Origin: Streptomyces bicolor
GTDB taxonomy: Bacteria > Actinomycetota > Actinomycetes > Streptomycetales > Streptomycetaceae
Assembly (NCBI RefSeq): GCF_000719285.1
Contig: NZ_JOFS01000003.1
Location: 216,081-280,080 of the forward strand
Direction of reading: 5' to 3'
DNA length: 64,000 nt
A program made the position numbers and the translations under genes. Position 1 is the stretch's first letter, and every line of letters begins with the position of its first letter. Under the pieces are notes generated by a model. It saw only the letters and a list, made by a program, of their open reading frames with translations, searched no databases and was not told where the DNA came from. Shown in pieces: positions 10,109-18,011 of the stretch.

Positions 10109-10585
10109 ATGACTGACACGACGGAGCAGAACCGGGTGACGGAGGGCGAGTCTCCCCTCACGCGAAAGACGCAGGCGACCAAGCGGGGCGGCGGAGATCC
10201 CGGTGCCCGGGGGCGGACGACCATCGCGGACGGCGTCGTGGAGAAGATCGCCGGGATGGCCGCGCGCGATGTGGACGGTGTGCACGCCATGGGCAGCGGA
10301 CTGTCACGGACCTTCGGGGCCGTCCGCGACCGGGTGCCCGGCGGGACGAAGTCCGTGACGCGGGGAGTGAAGGCCGAGGTCGGTGAGGTGCAGGCCGCGC
10401 TCGACCTGGAGATCGTCGTCGAGTACGGAGTGTCGATCGCCGACGTCGCCCGGGACGTGCGCGAGAACGTGATCACCGCCGTCGAGCGGATGACAGGCCT
10501 CGAAGTCGTCGAGGTCAACATCGCGGTGAGTGATGTGAAGCTCCCGGAGGAAGAGGAAGAAGAACCGGAGCGCCGGATCCAGTGA
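10109..10585 (+). CDS. Asp23/Gls24 family envelope stress protein
   Basis: 158 residues. The Asp23 domain covers about residues 35-145: GRTTIADGVVEKIAGMAARDVDGVHAMG, then VQAALDLEIVVEYGVSIADVARDVRENVITAVERMTGLEVVEVNIAVSDV, and an acidic tail (PEEEEEEPERR). AAAGGACGAACGG precedes ATG 10109. The family forms membrane-attached networks under cell-envelope stress in Firmicutes, anchored by AmaP. It leads a run of five same-strand genes to 12469, the last ones overlapping. Confidence 0.93.
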   Translation: MTDTTEQNRVTEGESPLTRKTQATKRGGGDPGARGRTTIADGVVEKIAGMAARDVDGVHAMGSGLSRTFGAVRDRVPGGTKSVTRGVKAEVGEVQAALDLEIVVEYGVSIADVARDVRENVITAVERMTGLEVVEVNIAVSDVKLPEEEEEEPERRIQ

Positions 10586-10645
10586 GGCGTCGGCGACCGG
10601 CAAACGCAGTGGCCGGTGAACTGCTGAGGAGCTGAGGAGCGCACC

Positions 10646-10831
10646 ATGAGCATGGCCGTGGCCGGCATGATCGCCGGCTTGGCACTGGGCTTCGCCGGGT
10701 ACTTCGGCGGATTCGGCGCCTTCTTGCTGGTGGCGGCCCTGGGCGCCGTCGGTTTCGTCGTCGGGCGGTTCCTGGAGGGGGACTACGAGCTCGGTGACTT
10801 CTTCCGGCACCGTGACGAACGGCGGCGGTGA
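10646..10831 (+). CDS. Small two-TM membrane protein of the Asp23 cluster
   Basis: A 61-residue protein, MSMAVAGMIAGLALGFAGYFGG..., with two Gly/Ala-rich membrane helices and a charged C-terminus (GDFFRHRDERRR). It resembles the short DUF2273-like partners found beside Asp23 and AmaP genes. GAGGAGCGCACC lies before the ATG. Its stop overlaps the GTG of the next gene, indicating translational coupling. Confidence 0.8.
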   Translation: MSMAVAGMIAGLALGFAGYFGGFGAFLLVAALGAVGFVVGRFLEGDYELGDFFRHRDERRR

Positions 10832-11208
10832 CGTCGGTGAGCGCGGGGGCCGGTGAACTCGGCAGACCCCTTCCCGCCGTCCCGCCGGGCGAGCGCGGGG
10901 CGACCCGGATCGCCGACCGGGTCGTCTCCAAGATCGCCGCACAGGCCGCACGCGAGGCGGTGGGGCGGCCGGCCGAGGATGCCGCGCGGCCGTCCGCCGA
11001 CGTCGTCGTCGCCCACCGGACCGCCCGGATCCGCATCCACCTCGAACTCGACTACCCCACCGACATCGGCGCCCGCTGCGCGGCCGTGCGTCGGCATGTC
11101 GCGGAGCGGGTAGGCGCGTTGGTGGGCATGGAGGTGCCGGAGGTCGCCGTGCACGTGGAGCGGCTGCACCCGGCGCCCGGACAGGGCGCGGCAGGGAGGA
11201 CGCGATGA
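10828..11208 (+). CDS. Second Asp23/Gls24 family protein
   Basis: GTG 10828 overlaps the TGA of the previous gene (GTGA). The 126-residue product has GATRIADRVVSKIAAQAAREAVG, then TARIRIHLELDYPTDIGARCAAVRRHVAERVGALVGMEVPEVAVHVERL, the two halves of the Asp23 domain. It is shorter than the first paralogue and lacks its acidic tail. The stop overlaps the next ATG (ATGA, 11205-11208). It is likely part of the membrane-associated complex with the flanking proteins. Confidence 0.9.
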   Translation: MTSVSAGAGELGRPLPAVPPGERGATRIADRVVSKIAAQAAREAVGRPAEDAARPSADVVVAHRTARIRIHLELDYPTDIGARCAAVRRHVAERVGALVGMEVPEVAVHVERLHPAPGQGAAGRTR

Positions 11209-11885
11209 GCGAGTCCCAGGGCTCCGAGGGCACCACACAGCGACTGCCGGTCATCGAGAAGGCGACCGGCCCCGACACTCTCGACCAGTCGGCGTCGGCG
11301 GCGGACTACGAGCCCCCGCCCACGGCCGACGGCGACGGCGGTGGGGACGGCAGGTTCTGGTCGGCACGCCGGATCCCGGCCGCGATCACGGCCCTGCTGC
11401 TCTTCGTCCTCGCCGGCTTCTTCCTCTACGACATCGCCTCGGTGCGCGCCGACCGGCCCGCCATGCAATGGCGCCGGGAACTGGCCGACCAGCTCGCCCG
11501 GCGTCCCCTCGACGACATCTGGGTACTCGTCGGCGCCGGTGTCGCCGCCGTCCTGGGCCTCTGGCTGCTCGTCCTGGCGGTCACACCCGGCCTGCGCTCC
11601 GTCCTGCCGATGCGGCGCACCCACCGCGACGTCCGCGCCGGCCTGCACCGCGACCTCGCCGCGCGCGTCCTGCGCGACCGGGCCATGGAGGTCTCCGGCG
11701 TCCAGTCGGTACGGGTACGGATGGTCCGGGCCCGCGCCGATGTCCGCGCCGTCTCGCACTTCCGCGAACTGGACGAGGTACGCACCGACCTGGACGCCAC
11801 GCTCGCCGACGCGATCAGGGGCCTCGGCCTGTCCCGCCCGCCCGCGCTGTCGGTGCGGGTACGGCGGCCCGGACGGAAGGGGTGA
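11205..11885 (+). CDS. DUF6286-type Asp23-cluster membrane protein
   Basis: 226 residues. An acidic cytoplasmic N-terminus (about 55 residues) is followed by TM1 (IPAAITALLLFVLAGFFLYDI), a loop with WRRELADQLARRPLDD, TM2 (IWVLVGAGVAAVLGLWLLVLAV) and a basic Asp23-like C-terminal domain (VRAGLHRDLAARVLRDRAMEVSGVQSVRVRMV). The layout matches the alkaline-shock membrane proteins seen with AmaP in Streptomyces. It is coupled on both sides by 4-nt overlaps. Confidence 0.85.
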   Translation: MSESQGSEGTTQRLPVIEKATGPDTLDQSASAADYEPPPTADGDGGGDGRFWSARRIPAAITALLLFVLAGFFLYDIASVRADRPAMQWRRELADQLARRPLDDIWVLVGAGVAAVLGLWLLVLAVTPGLRSVLPMRRTHRDVRAGLHRDLAARVLRDRAMEVSGVQSVRVRMVRARADVRAVSHFRELDEVRTDLDATLADAIRGLGLSRPPALSVRVRRPGRKG

Positions 11886-12469
11886 GCGCCGTGCTCAGGG
11901 TGGTCAACCGGGTGCTGATCGGGATCCTCGGGCTGGTGCTGCTCGTGATCGGCGGCTCGGTGCTCGCCGTGGGACTGGGGGCCCCGGCTCCCTCCTGGTG
12001 GATCCACGACGACCGGCACGACGTACTGCTCAGCGACGCCGAGCGGACCCGCTGGCGGGACGACGGCTGGTGGTGGCCGACGGTCCTCGCCGTCCTGGCC
12101 GTCCTGGTCCTGCTCGCCCTGTGGTGGCTCACCGCGAACCTGCGCCGGCGCCGCCTCACCGAGGTCCTCGTCGACACCGGCGACGGCGAGGGCGCCCTGC
12201 TGCGGGGTCGGGCCCTGGAGAACGTACTGGCGAGCGAGGCGACGGGCCAGGAGGGCGTGCAGCGCGCCCACGTCCGTCTGACGGGCAGGCGCAGCGCCCC
12301 CGAGGCCCGCGTACGCCTCCTGCTGGAACCGCACGTGGACCCCGGGACGGCACTGAACGACCTCACCGGCGAGGCCCTGGCGCACGCCCGCAATTCGGCG
12401 GGCTTGGCGGAACTGCCGACGGAAGTCCGCCTGCGGGGCGTCAAGCACCGTGCCGAGAGGGTCAGTTAG
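11882..12469 (+). CDS. amaP: Alkaline shock response membrane anchor (AmaP-like)
   Basis: GTG 11882 overlaps the upstream TGA. The 195-residue protein has TM1 (VNRVLIGILGLVLLVIGGSVLAVGLG), an extracytoplasmic loop rich in Trp and Asp (APSWWIHDDRHDVLLSD), TM2 (WWWPTVLAVLAVLVLLALWWL) and a cytoplasmic C-terminal domain (residues about 90-195) with VQRAHVRLTG. AmaP of Firmicutes tethers Asp23 to the membrane, and the gene order here supports the same job. The 3' end overlaps the convergent SDR gene by 4 nt. Confidence 0.85.
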   Translation: MSAVLRVVNRVLIGILGLVLLVIGGSVLAVGLGAPAPSWWIHDDRHDVLLSDAERTRWRDDGWWWPTVLAVLAVLVLLALWWLTANLRRRRLTEVLVDTGDGEGALLRGRALENVLASEATGQEGVQRAHVRLTGRRSAPEARVRLLLEPHVDPGTALNDLTGEALAHARNSAGLAELPTEVRLRGVKHRAERVS

Positions 12470-13221
12470 AACCCGTGCCGACTGCCGCCGTCCACCGGCA
12501 GCATGATCCCCGTCAGATAGGAAGCCGCCGGCGACAGCAGGAACGCCGCCGTACGCCCGAACTCCTCCGGAGCTCCGTACCGCCGCAGCGGAATGCGCGC
12601 TTCGTGCGCGGCCCGAGTGGCCTCCGGGTCCGCGGACAGCCCGTCCAGCTCCCGCACCCGGTCCGTGTCGATGCGCGCCGGAAGCAACCCGACGACCCGG
12701 ATTCCCCGCGGCCCCACTTCGTCCGCGAGGGACTTGGCGAACCCGGCGAGCCCCGGCCGCAGCCCATTGGAAATGGTCAGCCCCGGAATCGGCTCGTGCA
12801 CCGACGCCGACAGCACGAACCCGATGACCCCGCCCTCGTCGAGTTCCGCCGCTGCCGCCCGGGCAAGCCGCACGGCCCCCAGGAACACCGACTCGAAGGC
12901 CGACTGCCACTGCTCGTCCGTGTTGTCCGCGGCGAACCCGGCCGGCGGCCCGCCCACACTCACGAGAATGCCGTCGAACCCGCCGAAGGCATCCCGCGCG
13001 GCGGCCACGAGCCGCGCCGGCGCCTCCGCGTCGGCGTTGTCGACGGCCACCCCGACGGCGTTCGGCCCCAGTTCGGCCGCGGCGGCGGCGACCCGCTCCT
13101 CGTCGCGGCCGGTCACGACCACCTTGGCGCCGTCCGCCACCAGCTCACGCGCCGCCGCGTTGCCCAGTCCACGGGTGGCGCCCGTGACGACGTACACCCG
13201 GTCCTTCAGTCCAAGATCCAT
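12466..13221 (-). CDS. SDR-family oxidoreductase lacking the canonical catalytic Tyr-Lys
   Basis: 251 residues. The Rossmann motif VTGATRGLGNAAARELV and the C-terminal YLTGIMLPVDGGSRHGF are standard for short-chain dehydrogenases. Where YxxxK is expected the sequence reads TISNGLRPGLAGFAKSLADE, so Tyr and Lys are replaced. The NNAG-like region reads LVSVGGPPAG. This matches a distinct atypical SDR group with the GGPP motif. NAD(P) binding is likely; the reaction is uncertain. It is 6 nt from the GH15 gene on the same strand. Confidence 0.88.
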   Translation of the reverse strand: MDLGLKDRVYVVTGATRGLGNAAARELVADGAKVVVTGRDEERVAAAAAELGPNAVGVAVDNADAEAPARLVAAARDAFGGFDGILVSVGGPPAGFAADNTDEQWQSAFESVFLGAVRLARAAAAELDEGGVIGFVLSASVHEPIPGLTISNGLRPGLAGFAKSLADEVGPRGIRVVGLLPARIDTDRVRELDGLSADPEATRAAHEARIPLRRYGAPEEFGRTAAFLLSPAASYLTGIMLPVDGGSRHGF

Positions 13222-13226
13222 GGCCC

Positions 13227-15014
13227 CTATCCTGCCCCGTCGCCCCCGAACAGGGCGAGGGCGGTGTTCACCAGGCCGATGTGACTGAAGGCCTGCGGGA
13301 AGTTGCCCAGCTGGCGGTCGGCGAGGGGGTCGTACTCCTCGGACAGCAGGCCCACATCGTTGGCGAGGCCCACCAGCCGGTCGAACAGCTCATGGGCCTC
13401 CTGCGTACGCCCCGTCATCTGCAGCGCCTCCGCCAGCCAGAACGAGCAGGCCAGGAACGTGCCCTCGCTGCCCGGCAGCCCGTCGACGGTCGTACCGTCC
13501 ACGCTGTAGCGGCGCAGGAAGCCGTCGTGGCTGAGCTCGGCGCAGATCGCGTCGATGGTGCCGATCACGCGCGGGTCGTCGGGCGGCAGGAAGCCGACGC
13601 GGGGGATGAGCAGCAGCGCGGCGTCCAGTTCACGGGAGCCGTAGGACTGGGTGAAGGTGTTGCGCTCGGCGTCGTAGCCCTTCTCGCACACCTCGCGGTG
13701 CACCTCGTCGCGGAACTCCCGCCAGCCGTCGAGGTCGCCCTCCAGCTGCGGGTTCTTCTCCAGGGTGCGCACCGCCCGGTCCGCGGCCACCCACACCATC
13801 ACCTTCGAGTGCACGAACTGCCGTCGGCCGCCGCGCACCTCCCACAGGCCCTCGTCCGGCCGGCGCCACTGCGTGCGCAGCCACTCCATGAGTGAGGACT
13901 GGATCGCCCACATGTGCGGCTTGATGGGCAGTCCCGCTTCCCGGGCCAGTGCCAGCGTGTCCATGACCTCGCCGTACACGTCCAACTGCAGTTGTTTCAC
14001 CGCCTCGTTGCCGATGCGTACGGGAACGGAGCCGGCGAAGCCGGACAGCCACGGCAACTCGAGCTCGGGCAGGCGCCGCTCGCCCGCCAGGCCGTACATG
14101 ATCTGCAGGTCGGCCGGGTCACCGGCGACGGCGCGCACCAGCCAGTTGCGCCAGGCCTCGGCCTCCTCGCGGTAGCCCGCCGACAGTCCCACGTTCAGCA
14201 GGAGGGTGGAGTCGCGCAGCCAGCAGTGGCGGTAGTCCCAGTTGCGGACACCGCCCAGTTCCTCGGGGAGCGAGGTGGTGGGGGCGGCGACGATGCCGCC
14301 GGTCGGCCGGTAGGTGAGGGCCTTGAGGGTGATCAGGGAGCGGACGACGGCGTCGCGGTACGGGCCGTCGTAGTGACAGCGCCCCGCCCACTTCCGCCAG
14401 TCGCGGACGCTGGCGCGCAGCGCCTTGTACGGGTCGACGAGCGGCGGGCGCGGCTCGTGCGAGGGGTGCCAGGTGAGGACGAACGCGACCTGCTCGCCCT
14501 CTTCGACCGTGAACTCCGAGTGCGTGCCGAAGTTCTCGCCCCAGGTGTGCACCGGGGGTTCGCTGCGCAGCCAGACCGAGTCCGGGCCGGCGACGGCCAC
14601 CCGGTGGCCGCGGGACTTGCGCACCCAGGGGACGACCGAGCCGTAGTCGAAGCGGATCCGCAGGCTGCTGCGCACCGTGACCCGGCCGCTCAGTCCCTGC
14701 ACGATGCGCACCAGGTCGGGGGCGCGGTCGCGTTGGGGCATCAGGTCGGTGACGCGGATCGCGCCCTCGGCGGTCTCCCACTCGGTGTCCAGCACCAGGG
14801 TGTCCGGGCGGTAGGCGCGGCGGGTGCAGGGGCCTTTCGTGTGCTTGGGGGCGATGCGCCAGTGGCCATTGTCCTTGTCGCCGAGGAGTTTGGCGAAGCA
14901 GGCGGCCGAGTCGAAGCGGGGCAGACACAGCCAGTCGACGGAGCCGTCCCTGCCGACCAGGGCGGCCGTCTGCTCGTCGCCGATGAGGGCGTAGTCCTCG
15001 ATGCGCGGGTGCAC
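13227..15014 (-). CDS. GH15 family glycosidase (trehalase/glucoamylase-like)
   Basis: I set the start at GTG 15014 because the family's N-terminus (IEDYALIGDEQTAALVGRDG) begins right after it; upstream sequence to 15095 is Pro-rich and atypical. About 595 residues. An N-terminal beta-sandwich domain (SVDWLCLPRFDS to about 230) is followed by the (alpha/alpha)6 barrel with TTSLPEELGG, NWDYRHCWLRDST, a motif strongly conserved in GH15 trehalases, and GSEGTFLACSFWLAEAL containing a conserved Glu. The role is probably alpha-glucoside or trehalose hydrolysis in the cytoplasm (no signal peptide). Confidence 0.93.
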   Translation of the reverse strand: MHPRIEDYALIGDEQTAALVGRDGSVDWLCLPRFDSAACFAKLLGDKDNGHWRIAPKHTKGPCTRRAYRPDTLVLDTEWETAEGAIRVTDLMPQRDRAPDLVRIVQGLSGRVTVRSSLRIRFDYGSVVPWVRKSRGHRVAVAGPDSVWLRSEPPVHTWGENFGTHSEFTVEEGEQVAFVLTWHPSHEPRPPLVDPYKALRASVRDWRKWAGRCHYDGPYRDAVVRSLITLKALTYRPTGGIVAAPTTSLPEELGGVRNWDYRHCWLRDSTLLLNVGLSAGYREEAEAWRNWLVRAVAGDPADLQIMYGLAGERRLPELELPWLSGFAGSVPVRIGNEAVKQLQLDVYGEVMDTLALAREAGLPIKPHMWAIQSSLMEWLRTQWRRPDEGLWEVRGGRRQFVHSKVMVWVAADRAVRTLEKNPQLEGDLDGWREFRDEVHREVCEKGYDAERNTFTQSYGSRELDAALLLIPRVGFLPPDDPRVIGTIDAICAELSHDGFLRRYSVDGTTVDGLPGSEGTFLACSFWLAEALQMTGRTQEAHELFDRLVGLANDVGLLSEEYDPLADRQLGNFPQAFSHIGLVNTALALFGGDGAG

Positions 15015-15131
15015 GCAAGTGCGGGTTCCCCCAGGGGCGGTGGGCCAATCCGGGGTTGGGGCAGGGGAGTGATGGGGGAGACGGTGGGTCCGCAAGAGCG
15101 ATGTGTCTGGGGTGGACCGGAGGGCAGCGCG

Positions 15132-15443
15132 TCAGGGGTTGGGTCCGGGGAGTGGGTCGCCCGCCGCGGAACCGGGGCCGGAGAAGATGACGCCGGGATC
15201 CGCCGGGGCCTGGTTGAGGACCCACAGCCCGATCAGCGTGGCCAGGGCGAACACGACCATGACGAGGACGGCGAGGACGAGCCGGCGCCGGCGTTCCCGG
15301 CGCAGCCACTCGCCGCGTGCCGTGCGATAGGCGTCGGGCGCCGCCCGCACGCCGTCGGCGAGGGCGGAGAGCGCCTCGCGCAGCTCCCGCTCCGTGCGGT
15401 CCGGACCGGTGCCACGCGACCCGGTCACATCTCGATGCGTCAT
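15132..15443 (-). CDS. Small single-TM protein following an ECF sigma gene
   Basis: 103 residues. The start ATG 15443 overlaps the sigma stop (ATGA). The cytoplasmic N-terminal ~55 residues are helical and charged (RTERELREALSALADGVRAAP), followed by RRRRLVLAVLVMVVFALATLIGLWVL as one membrane helix and a short Pro/Gly-rich outer tail. There is no zinc anti-sigma HxxxCxxC motif. By position it could regulate the sigma factor, but sequence alone does not show this. Confidence 0.75.
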   Translation of the reverse strand: MTHRDVTGSRGTGPDRTERELREALSALADGVRAAPDAYRTARGEWLRRERRRRLVLAVLVMVVFALATLIGLWVLNQAPADPGVIFSGPGSAAGDPLPGPNP

Positions 15444-16015
15444 CGCCGGGCCTCCATCGCCTGGGTCAGGGCGGCCAGGCCGCGTGCCGTATGGGTCTTG
15501 ACGGAGCCGCAGGAGATGCCCATCGCCGCGGCGATCTCGCTCTCCTTCAGCCCGAGCCAGTGCCGCAGCACCAGCGCCTCGCGCTGGCGGGCCGGCAGTT
15601 GCTGGAGCGCGTCGATCAGGACGCGCTGGTCGTCGCGGAGGAGCGCGGTGCTCTCGGCGGAGGCGACGAGTTCGTCCGGCGTCGGCTTCTCGACGTGCTT
15701 GCGGGCCACTTGGAGGTGCCGTATCCGCATCCGCGTCAGATTGCAGACGGTGGAGCGCAGATACGCCTCCGCCGCCTCGGCGTCCCGCAGTCGCCGCCAC
15801 TTCCGGTAGATCTGGTAGTAGGCCTCGGCGACCACGTTCTCCGGGTCGTCGGCGCCGAGCAGGACGGCGAGGCGCAGCATCGAGGAGTAGTGCAGCTCGA
15901 ACAGGCGGGCCAGACCGGCCTCGCGCTCCAGGTCCGCCGGGTCGCTCACCGCGGGGGTGAGCGCAGCGGCCGGCACCGCGGCAGCTCCGCTCTCGCGTCT
16001 CAGGTGCTGTCTCAC
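15440..16015 (-). CDS. ECF-type RNA polymerase sigma factor (SigE-like)
   Basis: GTG 16015 overlaps the symporter stop (GTGA). 191 residues. Region 2 spans about residues 35-100 (RLFELHYSSMLRLAVLLG, VAEAYYQIYRKWRRLRDAEAAEAYLRSTVCNL). Region 4 spans about 135-185 (ALQQLPARQREALVLRHWLGL, then the HTH ESEIAAAMGISCGSVKTHTARGLAAL). It lies between a sodium:solute symporter and a one-TM protein, all coupled by 4-nt overlaps, so expression of sensor, transporter and sigma is likely linked. Confidence 0.93.
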   Translation of the reverse strand: MRQHLRRESGAAAVPAAALTPAVSDPADLEREAGLARLFELHYSSMLRLAVLLGADDPENVVAEAYYQIYRKWRRLRDAEAAEAYLRSTVCNLTRMRIRHLQVARKHVEKPTPDELVASAESTALLRDDQRVLIDALQQLPARQREALVLRHWLGLKESEIAAAMGISCGSVKTHTARGLAALTQAMEARR

Positions 16016-17550
16016 GGGTTGTTCGCTCCCGTCTCGGGGCGCCGCCTGACGCTCAGGCGTGACGGCAGGTCGGTGAGGTCGGCGCCGCGTGGGACGCCGA
16101 GGCGTTCGAGCACCGCGGTCCCGGCCACGGCGACGGTCAGATTGAGGAGCAGGGCGGCGATCCCGGCGTAGATCTCCGGGCCGGAGCCGATCGGCACGAT
16201 CGACGAGAACCCTTCCCGTACGACCATGAAGGTCCCCGCCACCATGCCCACGCCCCACCCGGCGAGCAGCGCCCGCGGATGCAGCCGCCCGGTGAACAGG
16301 CCCACCGCGACGGCCGGGAAGATCTGCAGGATCCAGACCCCGCCGAGCAGCTGGAGGTTGATGGCGTCCTGGTCGCGCAGCCCGAACACGAACGCCACCG
16401 CACCCACCTTCGCCGTCAGCGACACCGCTTTGGCGATGCGCACCTGCCGCTTGGGCGTGGCCGTCGGATGGACGTACTCGACGTACACATTGCGTACGAA
16501 GCTGGTGGCGGCCGCGATCGACATCACCGCCGCCGGGACCAGCGCCCCCACGGTGATCGCCCCGAACACCAGCCCGGCAAGCGGCGCCGGCATCAGCCGG
16601 TCGACCAGCATCGGTACGGCCGCCTCGGCGCCGCCGTCGGGCGCGCGGACGCCCGTCGCGAGGGCCGCGATGCCGAGGAAGCCGAACAGGGCGAGCAGCC
16701 CGGTCCAGGCGGGCAGCGCCACGGACACCTTGCGCAGCGTCTGCGGGCCGTCGGCGGCGAACCCGGCGGTGAGCACATGCGGGTACATCAGCAGGGCGAG
16801 CGCGGAGCCGAAGGCGAGGGTCGCGTAGGCGGGCTGCTGCTCGGGGGTGAGGAGCAGCGCCGGGCCGCCGAGGCGCTCGGCCGCTCCGTCGAAGACGGCA
16901 CCGGGGCCGCCGAGCCGGTCGAGGACCAGCCAGGTCACCGCGGTCAGCGAGACGAAGACGGCGACGGCCTTGAGGGCGGAGATGACGGTGGGTGCGCGCA
17001 GCCCGTGCCGGTAGGTCGCGACGGCCAGCCCCGCGAACAGCGCCACCATCACCAGATCACCGGCGGCGCCCCGCGGATACACGCCCCCGGCCGCCAGCAC
17101 CGCGCGTATGCCGAGCAGCTGCAGTGCGAGATACGGCATCGTCGCGAGGATCCCGGTCAGCGCGACCACGAGGGCCAGCGGCGCCGAGCCGTACCGGCCG
17201 CGCACGAAGTCGGCCGCCGTGACATAGCCGTGCCGACGGGCCACGGTCCACAGCCGGGTCAGCAGCACGAAGGCGAGCGGGCAGACGATCACCGTGTACG
17301 GCACCGCGAAGAAGGCGGGGGCGCCGTTGCCGTAGGCCAGTCCCGGTATGGCGGCGAAGGTGTACGCGGTGAAGATCGTGCCGCCGAGCAGCAGCCAGGT
17401 CCACACCGGGCCGAGGCTGCGGTCGGCCAGCGCCCAGCCCTCCAGGGACGGCAGCCGGTCGCTCGGGTGCAGACGCCGCGCGGTGACGGCGAGCAGCGAC
17501 GCCCCACCGATCACGGCGAGGAACGTCGCGGTCATGGCGCCGTCGGCCAT
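16012..17550 (-). CDS. Sodium:solute symporter (SSS family)
   Basis: 512 residues with about 13 hydrophobic segments. PVWTWLLLGGTIFTAYTFAAIPGLAYGNGAPAFFAVPY covers the early helices, and the SSS signature area VFGAITVGALVPAAVMSIAAATSFVRNVYVEYV follows about residue 320. ATG 17550 is preceded by AAGGACGG. It lies opposite a DUF3311 gene, the usual companion of SSS transporters, and is the first gene of the operon with the ECF sigma. The substrate is unassigned; carboxylates or prolines are common for the family. Confidence 0.92.
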   Translation of the reverse strand: MADGAMTATFLAVIGGASLLAVTARRLHPSDRLPSLEGWALADRSLGPVWTWLLLGGTIFTAYTFAAIPGLAYGNGAPAFFAVPYTVIVCPLAFVLLTRLWTVARRHGYVTAADFVRGRYGSAPLALVVALTGILATMPYLALQLLGIRAVLAAGGVYPRGAAGDLVMVALFAGLAVATYRHGLRAPTVISALKAVAVFVSLTAVTWLVLDRLGGPGAVFDGAAERLGGPALLLTPEQQPAYATLAFGSALALLMYPHVLTAGFAADGPQTLRKVSVALPAWTGLLALFGFLGIAALATGVRAPDGGAEAAVPMLVDRLMPAPLAGLVFGAITVGALVPAAVMSIAAATSFVRNVYVEYVHPTATPKRQVRIAKAVSLTAKVGAVAFVFGLRDQDAINLQLLGGVWILQIFPAVAVGLFTGRLHPRALLAGWGVGMVAGTFMVVREGFSSIVPIGSGPEIYAGIAALLLNLTVAVAGTAVLERLGVPRGADLTDLPSRLSVRRRPETGANNP

Positions 17551-17721
17551 GGGTCACCGTCCTTGGTGTGCCTGTGCTGCCCTCGCGCGTAAGTTGCGCG
17601 AGCTGTCGGATCGGAGGACACGGAACCGGCGGGAAATTTCCTGGAAATTCGCTGTCAACCGGTCTCGGGGGGTGGGCAACTCTTGCACAGACCGACAGCG
17701 AGCGGGAGAGGAGAGCAGTTC

Positions 17722-17952
17722 ATGGCACAGACCGGTCATCACCGGCTACGGCGCGTCGCGATCGCCGTACTGCTTCTCGCGCCCGCCGCGGGCCTGCTGT
17801 GGGTCCCCTGGTACGCCGGTGCCGAGCCGCGGCTGGCCGGGACGCCGTTCTTCTACTGGTACCAGCTCGCCTGGGTGCCGGGGTGCGGCCTCTGCCTGCT
17901 CGCGGCGTACGCGCTGACGGACCGACATCGACGTCGACATCGCGATCGCTGA
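17722..17952 (+). CDS. DUF3311-type small membrane protein
   Basis: 76 residues with GGAGAGGAGAG just upstream. Two helices are seen: VAIAVLLLAPAAGLLWVPWYAG, and FFYWYQLAWVPGCGLCLLAAYAL. AEPRLAGTPFFYWYQLAWV is the family hallmark. Such proteins accompany SSS symporters; here the symporter is on the opposite strand across a 171-nt promoter region. It ends 59 nt before cstA. Confidence 0.85.
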   Translation: MAQTGHHRLRRVAIAVLLLAPAAGLLWVPWYAGAEPRLAGTPFFYWYQLAWVPGCGLCLLAAYALTDRHRRRHRDR

Positions 17953-18011
17953 GCCGTACTGCCCTTTCTGCTTCACCCCTGCTTGCCCACCTGTTCAGGT
18001 CAGGAGCCGCC

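Noticed and set aside
17568..18011. Long upstream frame joined to cstA
   Set aside because: It overlaps the DUF3311 gene in another frame and is low-complexity; cstA has its own AGGAG at 18012.
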